Shown here piece by piece: positions 35,437 through 44,045 of a stretch of 64,000 bases of DNA (position 1 is its first letter; each line of letters begins with the position of its first letter). Source of the stretch: Escarpia spicata (lineage: Eukaryota > Annelida > Polychaeta > Sabellida > Siboglinidae); NCBI GenBank assembly GCA_963995525.1, contig OZ023207.1:27859632-27923631 (forward strand), in the 5' to 3' direction. The translations under genes were made by a program, and so were the position numbers. Below the pieces are notes generated by a model. That model searched no databases. It saw only the letters and a list, made by a program, of their open reading frames with translations, and was not told where the DNA came from.

Positions 35437-36645
35437 AACGATATATTATATTTATGGTCTCCAGAAGTGCGATCACACAAACATTTGCAATAGTTTTCAG
35501 GAATAGACTCTTATATAGTATACATTTTGGTGCAGACATACCCATTTTGAACATGCCGACTATTATATTACGACACGTGTCGCCAAGTTCAGATTGGGTG
35601 TTATATACCGTCCGCCACCGTCTAAACGAAACGGCTTTACAACGTATGTTTTCTTCGAGCAGTGGTCAGCATACTTGGACACCATGTTGCTGGACCCGCA
35701 TGACATCGTTATTACCGGCGATCTGAACTTCCATATTGACATTATATCAGATCCTGACGCACGGCATTTTTCTGAGACGCTCGCTGACCATGGCATGAAC
35801 CAAATAATTACAGATGCCACGCACAATAAAGGTTACCTCCTGGATGTAGTTATCGTTCGAAACAACAGTGCAATAGTTGCTACACGACCGTGTGTGTATG
35901 ACCCGTGCTTATGTGACACACATGGAAATGCATCCTGTGATCACATGGCCATAATGTTCTGCGTAAATGCCACAAAGCCTGCTCGAATGCGTAAAGAGAT
36001 AGTCTTTCGACGATTGCGTCATATACGTCTTCTTGATTTCAAACGTGACATTACCTCTTTGCTACATGACATAAACAGTGAGGCATCCGTTAGTGACATG
36101 GTTGCCACATACAACAATGGTTTACGTCGGCTTGTTGACAAACATGCCCCACTGTGGAAGACGACCATAACATTGAGACCGGACTGTCCGTGATACACTG
36201 ACGAGCTTCGTGACGAGAAACAGCGTCGACGGCGAGCTGAGCGCAAATGGCTGCAAACTCGTCTTGAGGTACATCGACAGGCGTATCGCGCTCAATGTGT
36301 GGTCTTCAACAACATGCTGGTTTCCACAAAGAAAAACTACTACACAGCTAAGATCGCCAAATGCAAAAATGACCAAAAACAACTATTTTGCATCACAAGA
36401 AACTTCATGGGCAATAGTGGCATAACGACAATGCCATCGTATGTGTGTCCGGTGGACATGGCACAACGCTTTGGTGATAACTTTATTCAGAAAGTTTCTA
36501 ACATCAGAAAATACATCGTCGACTGCGGTGAGGATCGTTCGGACATTCCGTTGGCTGGTATGAGCAACGACGCGGCATTCAGTGGTGTCCCACTAGTCTG
36601 CTTTGAGACAGTCACTGAATCGGACGATGAACGATAGTAGTAGTC
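35437..36645 (+). pseudogene. L2/CR1-group LINE endonuclease fragment
   Basis: The main open frame 35594-36193 begins GVIYRPPPSKRN and contains TGDLNFHID and LLDVVIVR, then CDHMAI: the second half of an APE endonuclease with its Asp-Asn and Asp-His pairs. A TGA at 36191-36193 interrupts it; the same reading continues with basic KQRRRRAERKW and YYTAKI, the linker before reverse transcriptase, to about 36640. Upstream, 35454-35590 is a degenerate N-terminal endonuclease part in other frames. RT is missing. It belongs to a LINE family different from the copies at 0.2-8.6 kb. Confidence 0.75.
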
Positions 36646-36689
36646 GTGTCCTGTTTGCCCCCGTGCAAAACGATTAATCATTAACATCA

Positions 36690-37207
36690 AAGGAACATCT
36701 ACTTATAAAAAATCCTCTTATGACCCCCGACTCATTTTTTCCTAAGTTTTGAACCATACTTATAAAAAAGGACATCAAAGGACGTCGGCACTTTTTCCTA
36801 AGTTTTGGCCCATACTTATACAAAATCCTCTTATCTTCTTACTTATAAAAAAATAATAATTACACTTTGATTGACAGCTGTCAACTTCCCCGCTGGAACC
36901 GCCCTCTAGCGGCTATGTGGCGTCTAATTAGGCTTAATGCTTAATGACTTAATGACGTAAAGACCTGTTCTAAGTAATTAACAACATTGATTACCCTAAT
37001 TAGACAAAATGCTTAGTCAGTATGTCAGTATGTCAGTATGTCAGTAGGTCAGTAGGTCACTAGGTCTCTGTACCTTTGATTGACAGCTGTTTTCTAGAGC
37101 TCCCCTCTAGCGGCTCCTATGGTGTCCTAGCGCGGTTGTGTAGGTACTTACGCGTTATATATAGCGCGGGCGAGAGGCGTTGTGGCTAGTAGCGGAGTGA
37201 CAACGGT
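36690..37207 (+). promoter_or_regulatory. Left flank and promoter region of the Polinton-like element
   Basis: Two copies of a module (CTTTGATTGACAGCTGT followed 30-37 bp later by CCCTCTAGCGGCT) lie at 36865-36914 and 37073-37115. Between them is an 8-bp tandem array TATGTCAG/TAGGTCAG (37021-37068) whose end contains three AGGTC(A/T) half-sites with 2-bp spacers (37046, 37054, 37062). A TATA box (TATATATA, 37156-37163) stands 45 nt before the NADAR ATG. The first part (36690-36850) holds two imperfect copies of TTTTCCTAAGTTTTG plus ACTTATA segments. GC content rises sharply at about 37.1 kb. Binding of any factor is inference. Confidence 0.55.
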
Positions 37208-37663
37208 ATGGAGTCTCCTATACATTTCGGAGGGTCGGTGTCGTTCCTGTCGAATATGTATCCGTGTCGAGTCGCGGCGTACGGTCGGGCCTTTCGGTCC
37301 GTAGGGCACGCTTATCAGTATAGAAAAGCGATGTTTAACGAAGACGTCGAAGGGGCCGAATCCATCAAACAGTCGTGGTCGGCCTACATCGCAAAACGAC
37401 GAAGTTGGAAAATCGCGAAAAAGAGAACGGGCGACGAATAGAACGCCATTAGGGTCGAGTGCATGAAGAGCCTGTTGATGGCTAAGTTCGGAGGGACAAA
37501 TAAGTTGAAAGACACCCTATTGGCTACGGGAAAAGCCGAACTAGTGGAGTGGGTACCGTCGTGCGAGGGCTTCTGGGGTACGAAACTCGGAGGTGGAGAG
37601 GGGCAAAATATGCTCGGTAAATTATCGATGGAGGTGCGCGAAGCGTATAGACGATACGAATAA
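37208..37663 (+). pseudogene. NADAR (YbiA/DUF1768) family protein with one in-frame stop
   Basis: NADAR proteins are N-glycosidases; characterised members act on riboflavin precursors or remove ADP-ribose from nucleic-acid bases. From the ATG at 37208 the translation shows GGSVSFLSNMYPC (residues 8-20), SVGHAYQYRKAMF (about 36-48), then, after a TAG at 37439-37441 in the same frame, MKSLLMAKFGG, LVEWVPSCEGFWGTKLGGG and GQNMLGKLSMEV. Length without the stop (about 151 codons) is normal for the family. The Glu normally found in the SEHxxQ motif (E48 in E. coli YbiA, thought catalytic) is Gly here. A TATA box lies 45 nt upstream and the ATPase remnant follows. Host or viral role is unknown. Confidence 0.8.
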
Positions 37664-37689
37664 AAAGTCATCGTTCGCCCCCGCATGCG

Positions 37690-37783
37690 CCAATCGTGAA
37701 TACGGGGTGCGGTAAGACTACTTTTGTCGCTCGCCTAATACAGCACGCTGACACTATGATCGAGCAGCCGCCGGAAAAATTAT
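37690..37783 (+). pseudogene. Packaging ATPase, Walker A fragment (left arm)
   Basis: Only about 30 codons remain, with TGCGKTTFVARLIQ (Walker A lysine present) and IEQPPEKL, matching the start of the right-arm ATPase (48.54-48.48 kb). At about 37783 the sequence jumps directly to the last part of the next-but-one gene. About 1.4 kb present in the right arm (rest of ATPase, basic protein, most of the conserved protein) is therefore deleted here. The enzyme would be a FtsK/HerA (A32-like) genome-packaging motor. Confidence 0.8.
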
Positions 37784-37784
37784 C

Positions 37785-38084
37785 ATGCGAACGCGAAAGA
37801 AGATGGCGCCACCAGGGTGGAAAGTGTTCGGGGAGCGTATCAGGGGTCAGAACATTCCTATGGAGTTCGTCGGTAACCCCCGGTATCGAACGTACATGCA
37901 GCAGCAGCCGAAGCGGCTAGAAGAGGCGGCGACGACGCCGGGTAAACGCAGTCGTCTCGGAGCGACGTGGATGCAGCAACACCGGCGGCTAGCTGAAAAA
38001 GAGACGGACCGGCGGCTAGCTGTAAAAGAGATGGGTAGAAAACGGCGTAGCAGAGTCTTGGAGTCGGCGTGGGAGACGTATTAA
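37785..38084 (+). pseudogene. C-terminal part of conserved Polinton-like protein (left arm)
   Basis: It begins at a MRTRKKMAPPGWKVF block that matches the end of the right-arm gene at 47580-46812, followed by NIPMEFVGNPRYRTYMQQQ and a Lys/Arg/Glu-rich tail with two copies of an RRLAxKE repeat. The N-terminal two thirds are missing because of the deletion at 37783. The function of this Polinton protein family is unknown to me; the basic tail suggests nucleic-acid contact. Confidence 0.65.
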
Positions 38085-38090
38085 AGAGCG

Positions 38091-38267
38091 ATGAGCCCTC
38101 GAAGGTCTGTAATCGTCATCCTCGTAATCGCCGTAGCGGCCGTCGCTCTCTATATGTGTATATTAGTCTTCGTCAATCGCGGTCGTTTATCATCGTCATG
38201 GTGTCCGGGCGGACTCGTCGTCGCGCGAAACGAAAGCGTCGAACTCAACGAGACGACGACCGCCTGA
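38091..38267 (+). CDS. Small single-pass membrane protein (left arm)
   Basis: A 58-codon frame from ATG 38091 to TGA 38265-38267. Residues about 6-28 form one hydrophobic segment (VIVILVIAVAAVALYMCIL) followed by NRGRLSSSWCPGGLVV and an acidic/Thr tail. The right arm has an aligned 61-codon homologue (45264-45079) sharing SSWCP, GGLVV/DGLVV and NESVELN, so the frame is conserved although nucleotide identity has decayed. The integrase ATG at 38198 lies inside it in another frame (70-nt overlap). It is a candidate virion or host-membrane protein; function unknown. Confidence 0.65.
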   Translation: MSPRRSVIVILVIAVAAVALYMCILVFVNRGRLSSSWCPGGLVVARNESVELNETTTA

Positions 38268-39300
38268 CGCGCGTCTATCACGATCCGAAACAGGCGTGCA
38301 GTTACGGCGGCGTCGACGCGTTGCACAGGGGGGCGGCCGTAGTACGCAAACCGATCGTCAAGCGGTGGCTAGCGGCGCAGGATACGTACACCCTGCACAA
38401 GCCGTTTAAACGACATTTCAAACGAAGCTGCGTTATCGTAGGCGGTCGAAACCAACAATGGCAAGCGGATTTGGTCGACGTGGCTACACTGAAAAACACA
38501 ACGACGGCATAACCTTCCTATTGACGGTTATCGACGTCTTCTCGAAGCGGGCGTGGTGCGTCCCGTTGAAGAGTAAATCCGGCCAGGCGCTCGTCGCGGC
38601 CTTCGAGACCCTGCTGCGGGAGGAACAACCGCCGAACGGGCTGCAGACCGATAAGGGGACGGAGTTTCTCAACAGACCCCTACAGAAACTCTTGAAGGAC
38701 TACGGCGTCCACCATTTCGTGAAGCATAACGAGGAGACTAAAGCGAGTGTCGTGGAGCGGTTCAATAGGACTTTGAAGAAGCGCATGTGGCAGTATTTTA
38801 CGAAAGATCAGACGCTGCGATATGTAGAGCCGTTGCCGCATCTCGTACGGTCGTACAACAACGCCTACCACCAAAGCATCGGTAGGACATCGGCGAGCGT
38901 TAACGCCGCGAATCAGGAGAGCGAATGGCAACGGCTGTACGGCGGCGGCGGCGGCGGCGACGGCGGCGGCAGCAGCAAACCGAAACTGCGAGAGGGAGAC
39001 CGCGTACGCATCAGCAAGGCGAAGGGTCGGTTCAAAAAAGGGTACATGGCTAACTGGAGCGAAGAGCTCTTCACCGTCGTAGAAGCGCACCCGTCCGGGC
39101 CGCCCGTGTATCGACTGGAGGACGAATCGGAACTGCAACGCGTAGTCGTCCCGAAGGACAAACTGTATCGCTTGGAGGCCGTTCTACAGCTTCGTCGTCG
39201 TAAGGGGGGCGCGGCGGAGGTGCTCGTGAAATGGAGCGGCTATCCAGCTTCGTTCAACAGCTGGATCGACGCCAAGGCGCTAGTGGACTATAAAGGGTAG
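38198..39300 (+). pseudogene. Retrovirus-type integrase with chromodomain (left arm), one frameshift
   Basis: It catalyses insertion of the linear element DNA into the host chromosome. The likely start is ATG 38198 (MVSGRTRRR). It has a basic N-terminal region with YHDPKQACSYGGVDAL, then the rve core: WQADLVD (first Asp), TVIDVFSKRAW, LQTDKGTEF (second Asp) and KASVVERFNRT (Glu), completing the D,D,E triad. The C-terminus has VKWSGYP...FNSWI of a chromodomain. A single-base loss in an A run near 38490 separates the first Asp from the rest. A GGC-repeat expansion inserts a Gly-rich stretch (about 38938-38970) absent from the right arm. Closest known type: the F54H12.3-like integrases of Mavericks. 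Confidence 0.88.
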
Positions 39301-39389
39301 GAGGAGGATGTCGGACGGTAGTAGTCATGTCGTGGACGCGACACTGGATATGCTGTCGACTACACGAGGTAGGGTGCGACGACGACGAA

Positions 39390-39397
39390 TATAAAGG
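39390..39397 (+). promoter_or_regulatory. TATA box of the membrane-protein gene (left arm)
   Basis: TATAAAGG, 43 nt before the ATG at 39433. A TATA-like TTATAAGG lies at the same distance before the right-arm homologue (about 43946-43953), so position is conserved. Confidence 0.6.
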
Positions 39398-39432
39398 AGG
39401 GCGCTGCACAACGAGAGCGCAGTGGCGCTACG

Positions 39433-39756
39433 ATGACCAATGAGGAGACAGCCGTCGCCGCAGACTGCTTCAACGTCGACGTAACAACAGCCGCAGACTG
39501 CGTCGACGCTACCGAGTCTACCACCCCCTCCGTCCGCGGACACGTTCCAAGGCATTTCTGCGGGAACGAATGCCCTAAAGCCGAGATCATCTTCCTGTGC
39601 CAGATCGTCGTCCTGTACACGGTTATCGTCGTGAGTATATACAATCTGACGAAAGGTCAGGGCGACTCCAACCTGCGGACGGCGCTGTTGAGTAGCTGTC
39701 TCGGTTACCTACTCCCGAGTCCGTCTATGAGTCGGCGTGATGGCAGTATCGTCTGA
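39433..39756 (+). CDS. Conserved single-pass membrane protein (left arm)
   Basis: 107 codons, uninterrupted. A Thr/Ala/Asp-rich N-terminus is followed by CGNECPKAEIIFLCQIVVLY, one long hydrophobic segment (about residues 52-72), then YNLTKGQG and LLSSCLGYLLPSP. The right-arm homologue (43908-43555) keeps CPKAEI, the membrane segment, GQGxSNL and LLPSPSMS, while the N-terminal region is free to vary. Similar short proteins commonly sit just before the minor-capsid gene of invertebrate Polinton-like elements; function unknown. Its end overlaps the next gene's ATG (39740) by 17 nt. The TATA box is at 39390. Confidence 0.75.
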   Translation: MTNEETAVAADCFNVDVTTAADCVDATESTTPSVRGHVPRHFCGNECPKAEIIFLCQIVVLYTVIVVSIYNLTKGQGDSNLRTALLSSCLGYLLPSPSMSRRDGSIV

Positions 39757-40565
39757 CTTTTACCTGACCCTACCGAGCAACGCGTCTATGAAGGCGCACC
39801 CCGAAAACACGTTGACTCACTACACCACGATTCTGCCGCAACGCATCGTCCTGTCGGGTCAGTGGGAGTGCGGCGTAGTAACGCTACAGTACCCGCATAC
39901 GTGGTACAACGTGAAAGCCGCGGACGCGTACTTCTACCTGACTTGCGAGGCGGCGGAAAGTTTAGCCGCGACGGCGAGGCGGTTTTCTGACAGGGCGACA
40001 TTCCGCACGGCTTTTACAACAGCGCCTACGAGTTGATGCATACAATCAACGAGGCGCTGATGAAACTGAGCACCGATAAAGCCAAGGCCCGCCTAGAGTA
40101 CAGCCCCATCACCAACCGGATGACGCTATATCTATCGCCGGGTGTCGAGTTTCACTTTCCCCATAGGAGCCGTCTGAAGAACGTACTAGGTTTCGAATCG
40201 GACGTCGTCGCGAGCCCCCTCATCAGCACCGACGACCTCGGCTCGTATACCGACGCGTACGAAGGTCGGCATACGGTGGACATGAACGCGGGAATCGACA
40301 CCCTGTACGTGTACACCGACATAGTGGAACCGCTCGTCGTCGGTGACGTGTTTGCGCCGCTCCTTCGAGTCGTCCCCGTCTACGGGTCGAACGGACTCAA
40401 TATATCGAATGTCTTCGACCGCGTCCAATACGTACCTCTGCTGCGGCGACAATTCGAGTCGGTCGAGATCAATATTAGGGACGATATCGGTCAACCGATA
40501 CCAATCGAGGGGGGAAACTCGTGACGACGCTTCACATCAGGCGCTGCAAATCTAAACTGTTTTGA
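39740..40565 (+). pseudogene. Minor-capsid/penton-like protein (left arm), broken
   Basis: The protein is a virion component of Polinton-like elements, probably the single jelly-roll penton; the assignment is by resemblance to the conserved gene upstream of the major capsid. It starts MAVSSDFYLTLPSN at 39740 and has QWECGVVTLQYPHTW, then a frameshift (about 39960-39985) and a TGA at 39989-39991 before resuming AYELM. The rest is open to TGA 40522-40524 with SPGVEFHFP, DTLYVYTDI, VPLLRRQFESVEI. The C-terminal LVTTLHIRR block lies in the -1 frame after a GGGAAAC heptamer (40512-40518) and ends at 40563-40565. The right arm shows the same arrangement. Confidence 0.75.
40512..40518 (+). promoter_or_regulatory. 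Candidate -1 ribosomal frameshift heptamer GGGAAAC
   Basis: The heptamer is in the required phase (G GGA AAC) in the frame that ends at TGA 40522-40524. A -1 shift would open the 15-codon conserved C-terminal block. The same heptamer, phase and stop occur in the right arm (42785-42779). An inherited single-base deletion in the G run is the alternative. Confidence 0.4.
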
Positions 40566-40567
40566 CG

Positions 40568-40972
40568 ATGACGACGCGTAACGCGTACGAAGACAACTAC
40601 GTTCGACAGGTCGGCGGCGCTCTACCGGTCTTCGTCGGCGATCGAGGGCAGCGGGGACACGGTCTGGACAATCTCTTCGGGAGACTGTTTCGAAGCGTCA
40701 TGCCGCTTATCAAGAGAGGCGCCGTGGCGTTGGGGAAGCGCGCCCTTAATACGGGAGTACACGTGACGCAGAACGTCGTCGCCGGCAATAATCTGAAACA
40801 GTCGGTAAAACGACGCGCGAAACAGGCAGGCGCCGACCTTCTCGACGGCCTGCTGAATAGGCCGCCGTCGAAAAAACGACGACATATAAAACCACATGGT
40901 AAGGCGGCGACGTCCAGTAAGAAGAAGCGGCGACTCCTGGAACGGACGTTATCGAACGATATATTCGTGCAT
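40568..40972 (+). CDS. pX-like basic core protein (left arm)
   Basis: ATG 40568 follows the minor-capsid stop by 2 nt. The translation has an N-terminal YEDNYVRQVGG, a Gly-rich linker, a hydrophobic/basic middle LFRSVMPLIKRGAVALGKRA and NVVAGNNLKQSVKRRAKQA, then a strongly basic C-terminus with KKRRHIKP and SSKKKRR. This order resembles adenovirus pX/pVI-type core proteins and the pX-like proteins of adintoviruses, which bind virion DNA. The homologous coding part ends near 40972, where left-arm sequence passes into the start of the major-capsid gene; the formal stop is at 41003-41005. The frame is intact. Confidence 0.75.
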
Positions 40973-40978
40973 CGGCAG

Positions 40979-41026
40979 TGCATCGGCAGTCGTGCAAGGG
41001 CGTAAAGAGCGAACTGAACCTGTTCG
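40979..41026 (+). pseudogene. Major capsid protein, N-terminal stub (left arm)
   Basis: About 16 codons match the first residues of the right-arm major capsid gene (HRQSCKGVKSELNLF here, HRQSCQGVKSELDLF there). The sequence then changes directly to the 3' end of the right-arm copy in reverse orientation. This marks the inversion junction at about 41026-41030. Confidence 0.7.
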
Positions 41027-41029
41027 CCT

Positions 41030-42300
41030 TGCCGTTGCTTGACGACGTTTCGGTTCTTGTCGACCTTCAGCACCCCCTCGAACTCCCCGTGCACGACGAC
41101 GTTCACCGGTCGGGGTAGGGCGGCCGCGAAGTGTACTTCGGCGCTCAGGACGCTTTATGCACGAGGTTGAAATTGTCCCCGTCGCAACAGTCGGGCGTCA
41201 GATCGAAACCGAAGTTGGTGTAGCCGCCTCCGAAGTCGGCACGCGTCAGGTCGTTTCCCTCGTCCTCGTACGCCTTTCCCGTTGGCGCAAAGAGGTTCAT
41301 GTAGCTTCGTATGTAGCCCCTCTGCGCAAAGTTCGGTTGCAGTGGCTTGCTCAGTATCTGGCGTCCGTCGGCGTAGAGTGCATCGAAGTTTATGTCGTTG
41401 TGCTACGCGTTGAACGGGTTTTTAGCGTAGGTCCCGTTAAAGGCGTCGTTGTCGATCATGGTCAAGAACACGCGTTTCGGGAGGACGCCAAGGTAGACGT
41501 TCTCGTGCATGTGAGACATCGTCCCCTGCGGTATCGAGAACATCTTAGTTTCGACCCGACGTATCGGGTACTTGGCCGTCCCGCGCGCCAACGCTTTGAT
41601 GTGAGCGAGCTGGACGGACGGGTTCACCTTGGCCTTTCGCACTTGCAGGTAGGTCTCCAATAGCGCGATTTTCCACCCCGGATCGACTTGGTCGCACCAG
41701 TCGCACCTTCATGTCGACGCCGTTCAGTAGGAACCGGTCTTGCATGAACACGTCGACGTGTAGGCGTCCCATCATTTCCACCTCGCGGCTGCCCCCGCGT
41801 GAGTCCGCGCCGCTGCGCGAACCCATCGTTGTGTTCCGTAGTCACCTCCATGGAGCCGGCGGTGTCTTTGTACCACAGGGCCCCTGGAGCTGCGTCCCTT
41901 TCGCGTCTCCACCGTAGCTCTGCAGTGTTTCGAGGTAGGCCCGATGTGGATACGTATTGGTCGACAGCGTCACGAGCGTTCCGTTCAGCGACACGTCGAC
42001 CTGACTGAACATCGTATGCAGAAAATTGTTGGCCGGCGCGACGATGGAGTCGTTCGCGAGATCAGTACCGTCCCCCTGGGTTAGCTTGAATCTGACGTAC
42101 AGTCTAACGCTCGCCGGATCCGTATTGTCGTCTCCCGAGCCCGGGACGAGAAATTCTATAGGCCCACCGGCGTCGAGGGACGTCAGCGGCTGGTAGTCGA
42201 TCCACTGACCGCTCTCGATGCTCGTCTGCGTCGCCGGTATGCCGAACAGGTCCAGCTCGCTCTTGACGCCCTGGCACGACTGCCGATGCAAGAACGCCAT
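41030..42300 (-). pseudogene. Major capsid protein (F54H12.2-like), right arm, several frameshifts
   Basis: This is the double jelly-roll capsid protein type of Polinton-like viruses, by similarity to the F54H12.2 family. It starts MAFLHRQSC at 42300. The first open part (to about 41872) includes LDLFGIPATQTSIESGQW, TLVTLSTNTYPHRAY and YLETLQSYG. Later parts appear in other frames: YKDTAGSMEV (about 41850), LHVDVFMQDRFLLNGVD (about 41730), LPKRVFLTMIDNDAF (about 41450), YIRSYMNLFAPTGKAYEDE (about 41300), GYTNFGFDLTPDC (about 41190) and VNVVVHGEFEGVLKVDKNR (about 41080). At least four frameshifts or stops (near 41870, 41650, 41403, 41145) inactivate it. The natural 3' end is lost at the inversion junction. 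Confidence 0.82.
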
Positions 42301-42301
42301 T

Positions 42302-42729
42302 CTAGCCTGTGGCGGTGGTGAATATGTCGTTCGAAAACGTCCGTTTCGGGCGTCGCCGATTCTTCTCACTGTCCGTCGCCGCTTTACCCGGTGGCTTTAT
42401 GCGGCGCCGTTTTTTGGGCGGCGGCGGCGGCGGCGGCGGCGGCCTATTCAGCAGACCGTCGAGAAGTTCGGCGCCGGCCTCTTTCGCGCGCCTTTTTACC
42501 GACTGTTTCAGATTCTTGCCGGCGACGACGTCCTGCGCCACGCGTACGACCGTATTAAGGGCGCGCTTCCCAACGCCACGGCGCCCCTCTTGATAAGCGG
42601 CATGGCGCTTCGAAACAGACTCCCGAAGAGATTGCCCAGACCGTGACCTTTCTGTCCTCGACCACCGACCGGCAGAGAGCCGCCGACCTGTCGAATGTAG
42701 TAGTCTTCGTACGCGTTACGTGTCATCAT
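42302..42729 (-). pseudogene. pX-like basic core protein (right arm), frameshifted
   Basis: Homologue of 40568-40972. It has YEDYYIRQVGG, LFRSAMPLIKRGAVALG, then a frame change near 42570 and DVVAGKNLKQSVKRRAKEA in another frame, ending in a basic tail. A CCG-repeat expansion gives nine consecutive prolines before KKRRR (about 42417-42443) where the left arm has only two. It ends 2 bp before the major-capsid start. Confidence 0.75.
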
Positions 42730-42733
42730 CGTC

Positions 42734-43542
42734 AAAACAGTTTAGATTTGCAGCGTCTGATGTGAAGCGTTGTCACGAGTTTCCCCCCTCGAATGGTATC
42801 GGTTGACCGATGTCGTCCCTTATATCGATCTCGATTGTCTCGAATTGTCGCCGCAGGAGAGGCACGTATTGGACGCATGGTTCGGGGTTCGAAATATTGA
42901 GTCCGTTCGTCCCGTAGACGGGGACGGATCGCCTCCAATATATCGGTGTACACGTACAGGGTGTCGATGCCCGCGTTCATGTCCACCGTATACTGTCCCT
43001 CGTGCTCGTAGGTATACGCGACGGGGTCGGTGGTGACGACGACCTTGCCGGCCGTGTCCTTCAAGAGCAGGCTCGCGATGACGTTCGATTCGAAACCTAC
43101 TACGTTCTTCAGCCGGCTCTCGGGCGGTAGGCGAAATTCGACACCCGGCGACAGATATAGCGTCATCCGGTTGGTGATGGGGCTGTACTCCAGGCGGGCC
43201 TTGACTTTATCGGTGCTCAGTTTCATCAGTTCCTCGTTGATTTTTCGCATCAGCTCGTAAGCGTTGTTGTAAAAACCGTAAAGAATGTTTCCCTGTCGGA
43301 AAACCGTCTCGTCGTTGCAGTTAAACGGTCTATTGAGCGCCGTCGTCCTGCAGGACAGGTGAAAGTACGTGTCCGCGGCTCTCACGTTGTACCACGTGTG
43401 CGGGTACTGTAGATTTACTACGCGGCACTCCCATTGCCCCGACAGGTCGATGCGTTGCGGCAGATTCGTGGTGTAGTGAGTCAACGTGTTTTCGAGGTGC
43501 GCCTTCATAGACGCGTTGCTCGGCATGGTCAGGTAAAATTAA
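42734..43542 (-). pseudogene. Minor-capsid/penton-like protein (right arm), broken
   Basis: The expected start region contains an in-frame TAA (near 43542), so translation could only begin at the internal MPSNASM (43526). Motifs are QWECRVVNLQYPHTWY, FYNNAYELMRKINEEL, SPGVEFRLP and DTLYVYTDI. A deletion near 42930 removes the VGDVFAPLLRV segment and shifts the frame; VQYVPLLRRQFE follows in the original frame and ends at TGA 42775-42773, after the GGGAAAC heptamer, as in the left arm. It is in the same position relative to the membrane-protein and pX-like genes. Confidence 0.75.
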
Positions 43543-43554
43543 GACGAAACCACC

Positions 43555-43908
43555 ATCGCGACGACTCATAGACGGGCTCGGGAGTAGGTAACCGAGACAG
43601 CTACTCAACAGCGCCATCCACAGGTTGGATTCGCCCTGGCCCCTCGTCAGATTGTATATACTCACGACGATGACCGTGTACAGGACGACGATCTGGCACA
43701 GGAAGATGATCTCGGCTTTAGGGCAGTCGTTCCCACAGAGCCGCCATGGAGCGTGTTCGCGGACGGAGGGGATGATAGAGTCGGCCGTGTCGACGGAGTC
43801 TGCGGTGACGCCGATCGCGAATGCGTCTGTAGGCTTGTCGTCGTTGGTCGCCGCCCCAGCGACGGAGTCTGTAGGCTTGTCGTCGTTGGTTGTCGCCGCG
43901 TCGGTCAT
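43555..43908 (-). CDS. Conserved single-pass membrane protein (right arm)
   Basis: Homologue of 39433-39756: ATG 43908, DDKPTD repeats in a variable acidic N-terminus, CGNDCPKAEIIFLCQ, membrane segment, YNLTRGQG, LLSSCLGYLLPSP. The stop used in the left arm is mutated, so the frame runs on through the start of the minor-capsid gene to 43330. A TTATAAGG box lies about 38-45 nt upstream. Confidence 0.7.
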
Positions 43909-44045
43909 TGTCGCGCCACTGCGGCCTGCTAATGCAGCAGCCGCCCTTATAAAAGAACGAAAAACCGCTGCACAGGCCCGCCTCGTGTAATCCCCAGCAC
44001 CCCGAGTGACGCATCCACATGACTGTCCGGCGGCGCTACGTCATC

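Noticed and set aside
38680..39161. Long minus-strand frames opposite the left-arm integrase
   Set aside because: GC-rich coding DNA leaves antisense frames open; no domain matches, while the plus-strand frame has the full integrase motif set.
41157..41917. Plus-strand frames opposite the major-capsid gene
   Set aside because: Antisense shadows; capsid family motifs are on the minus strand.
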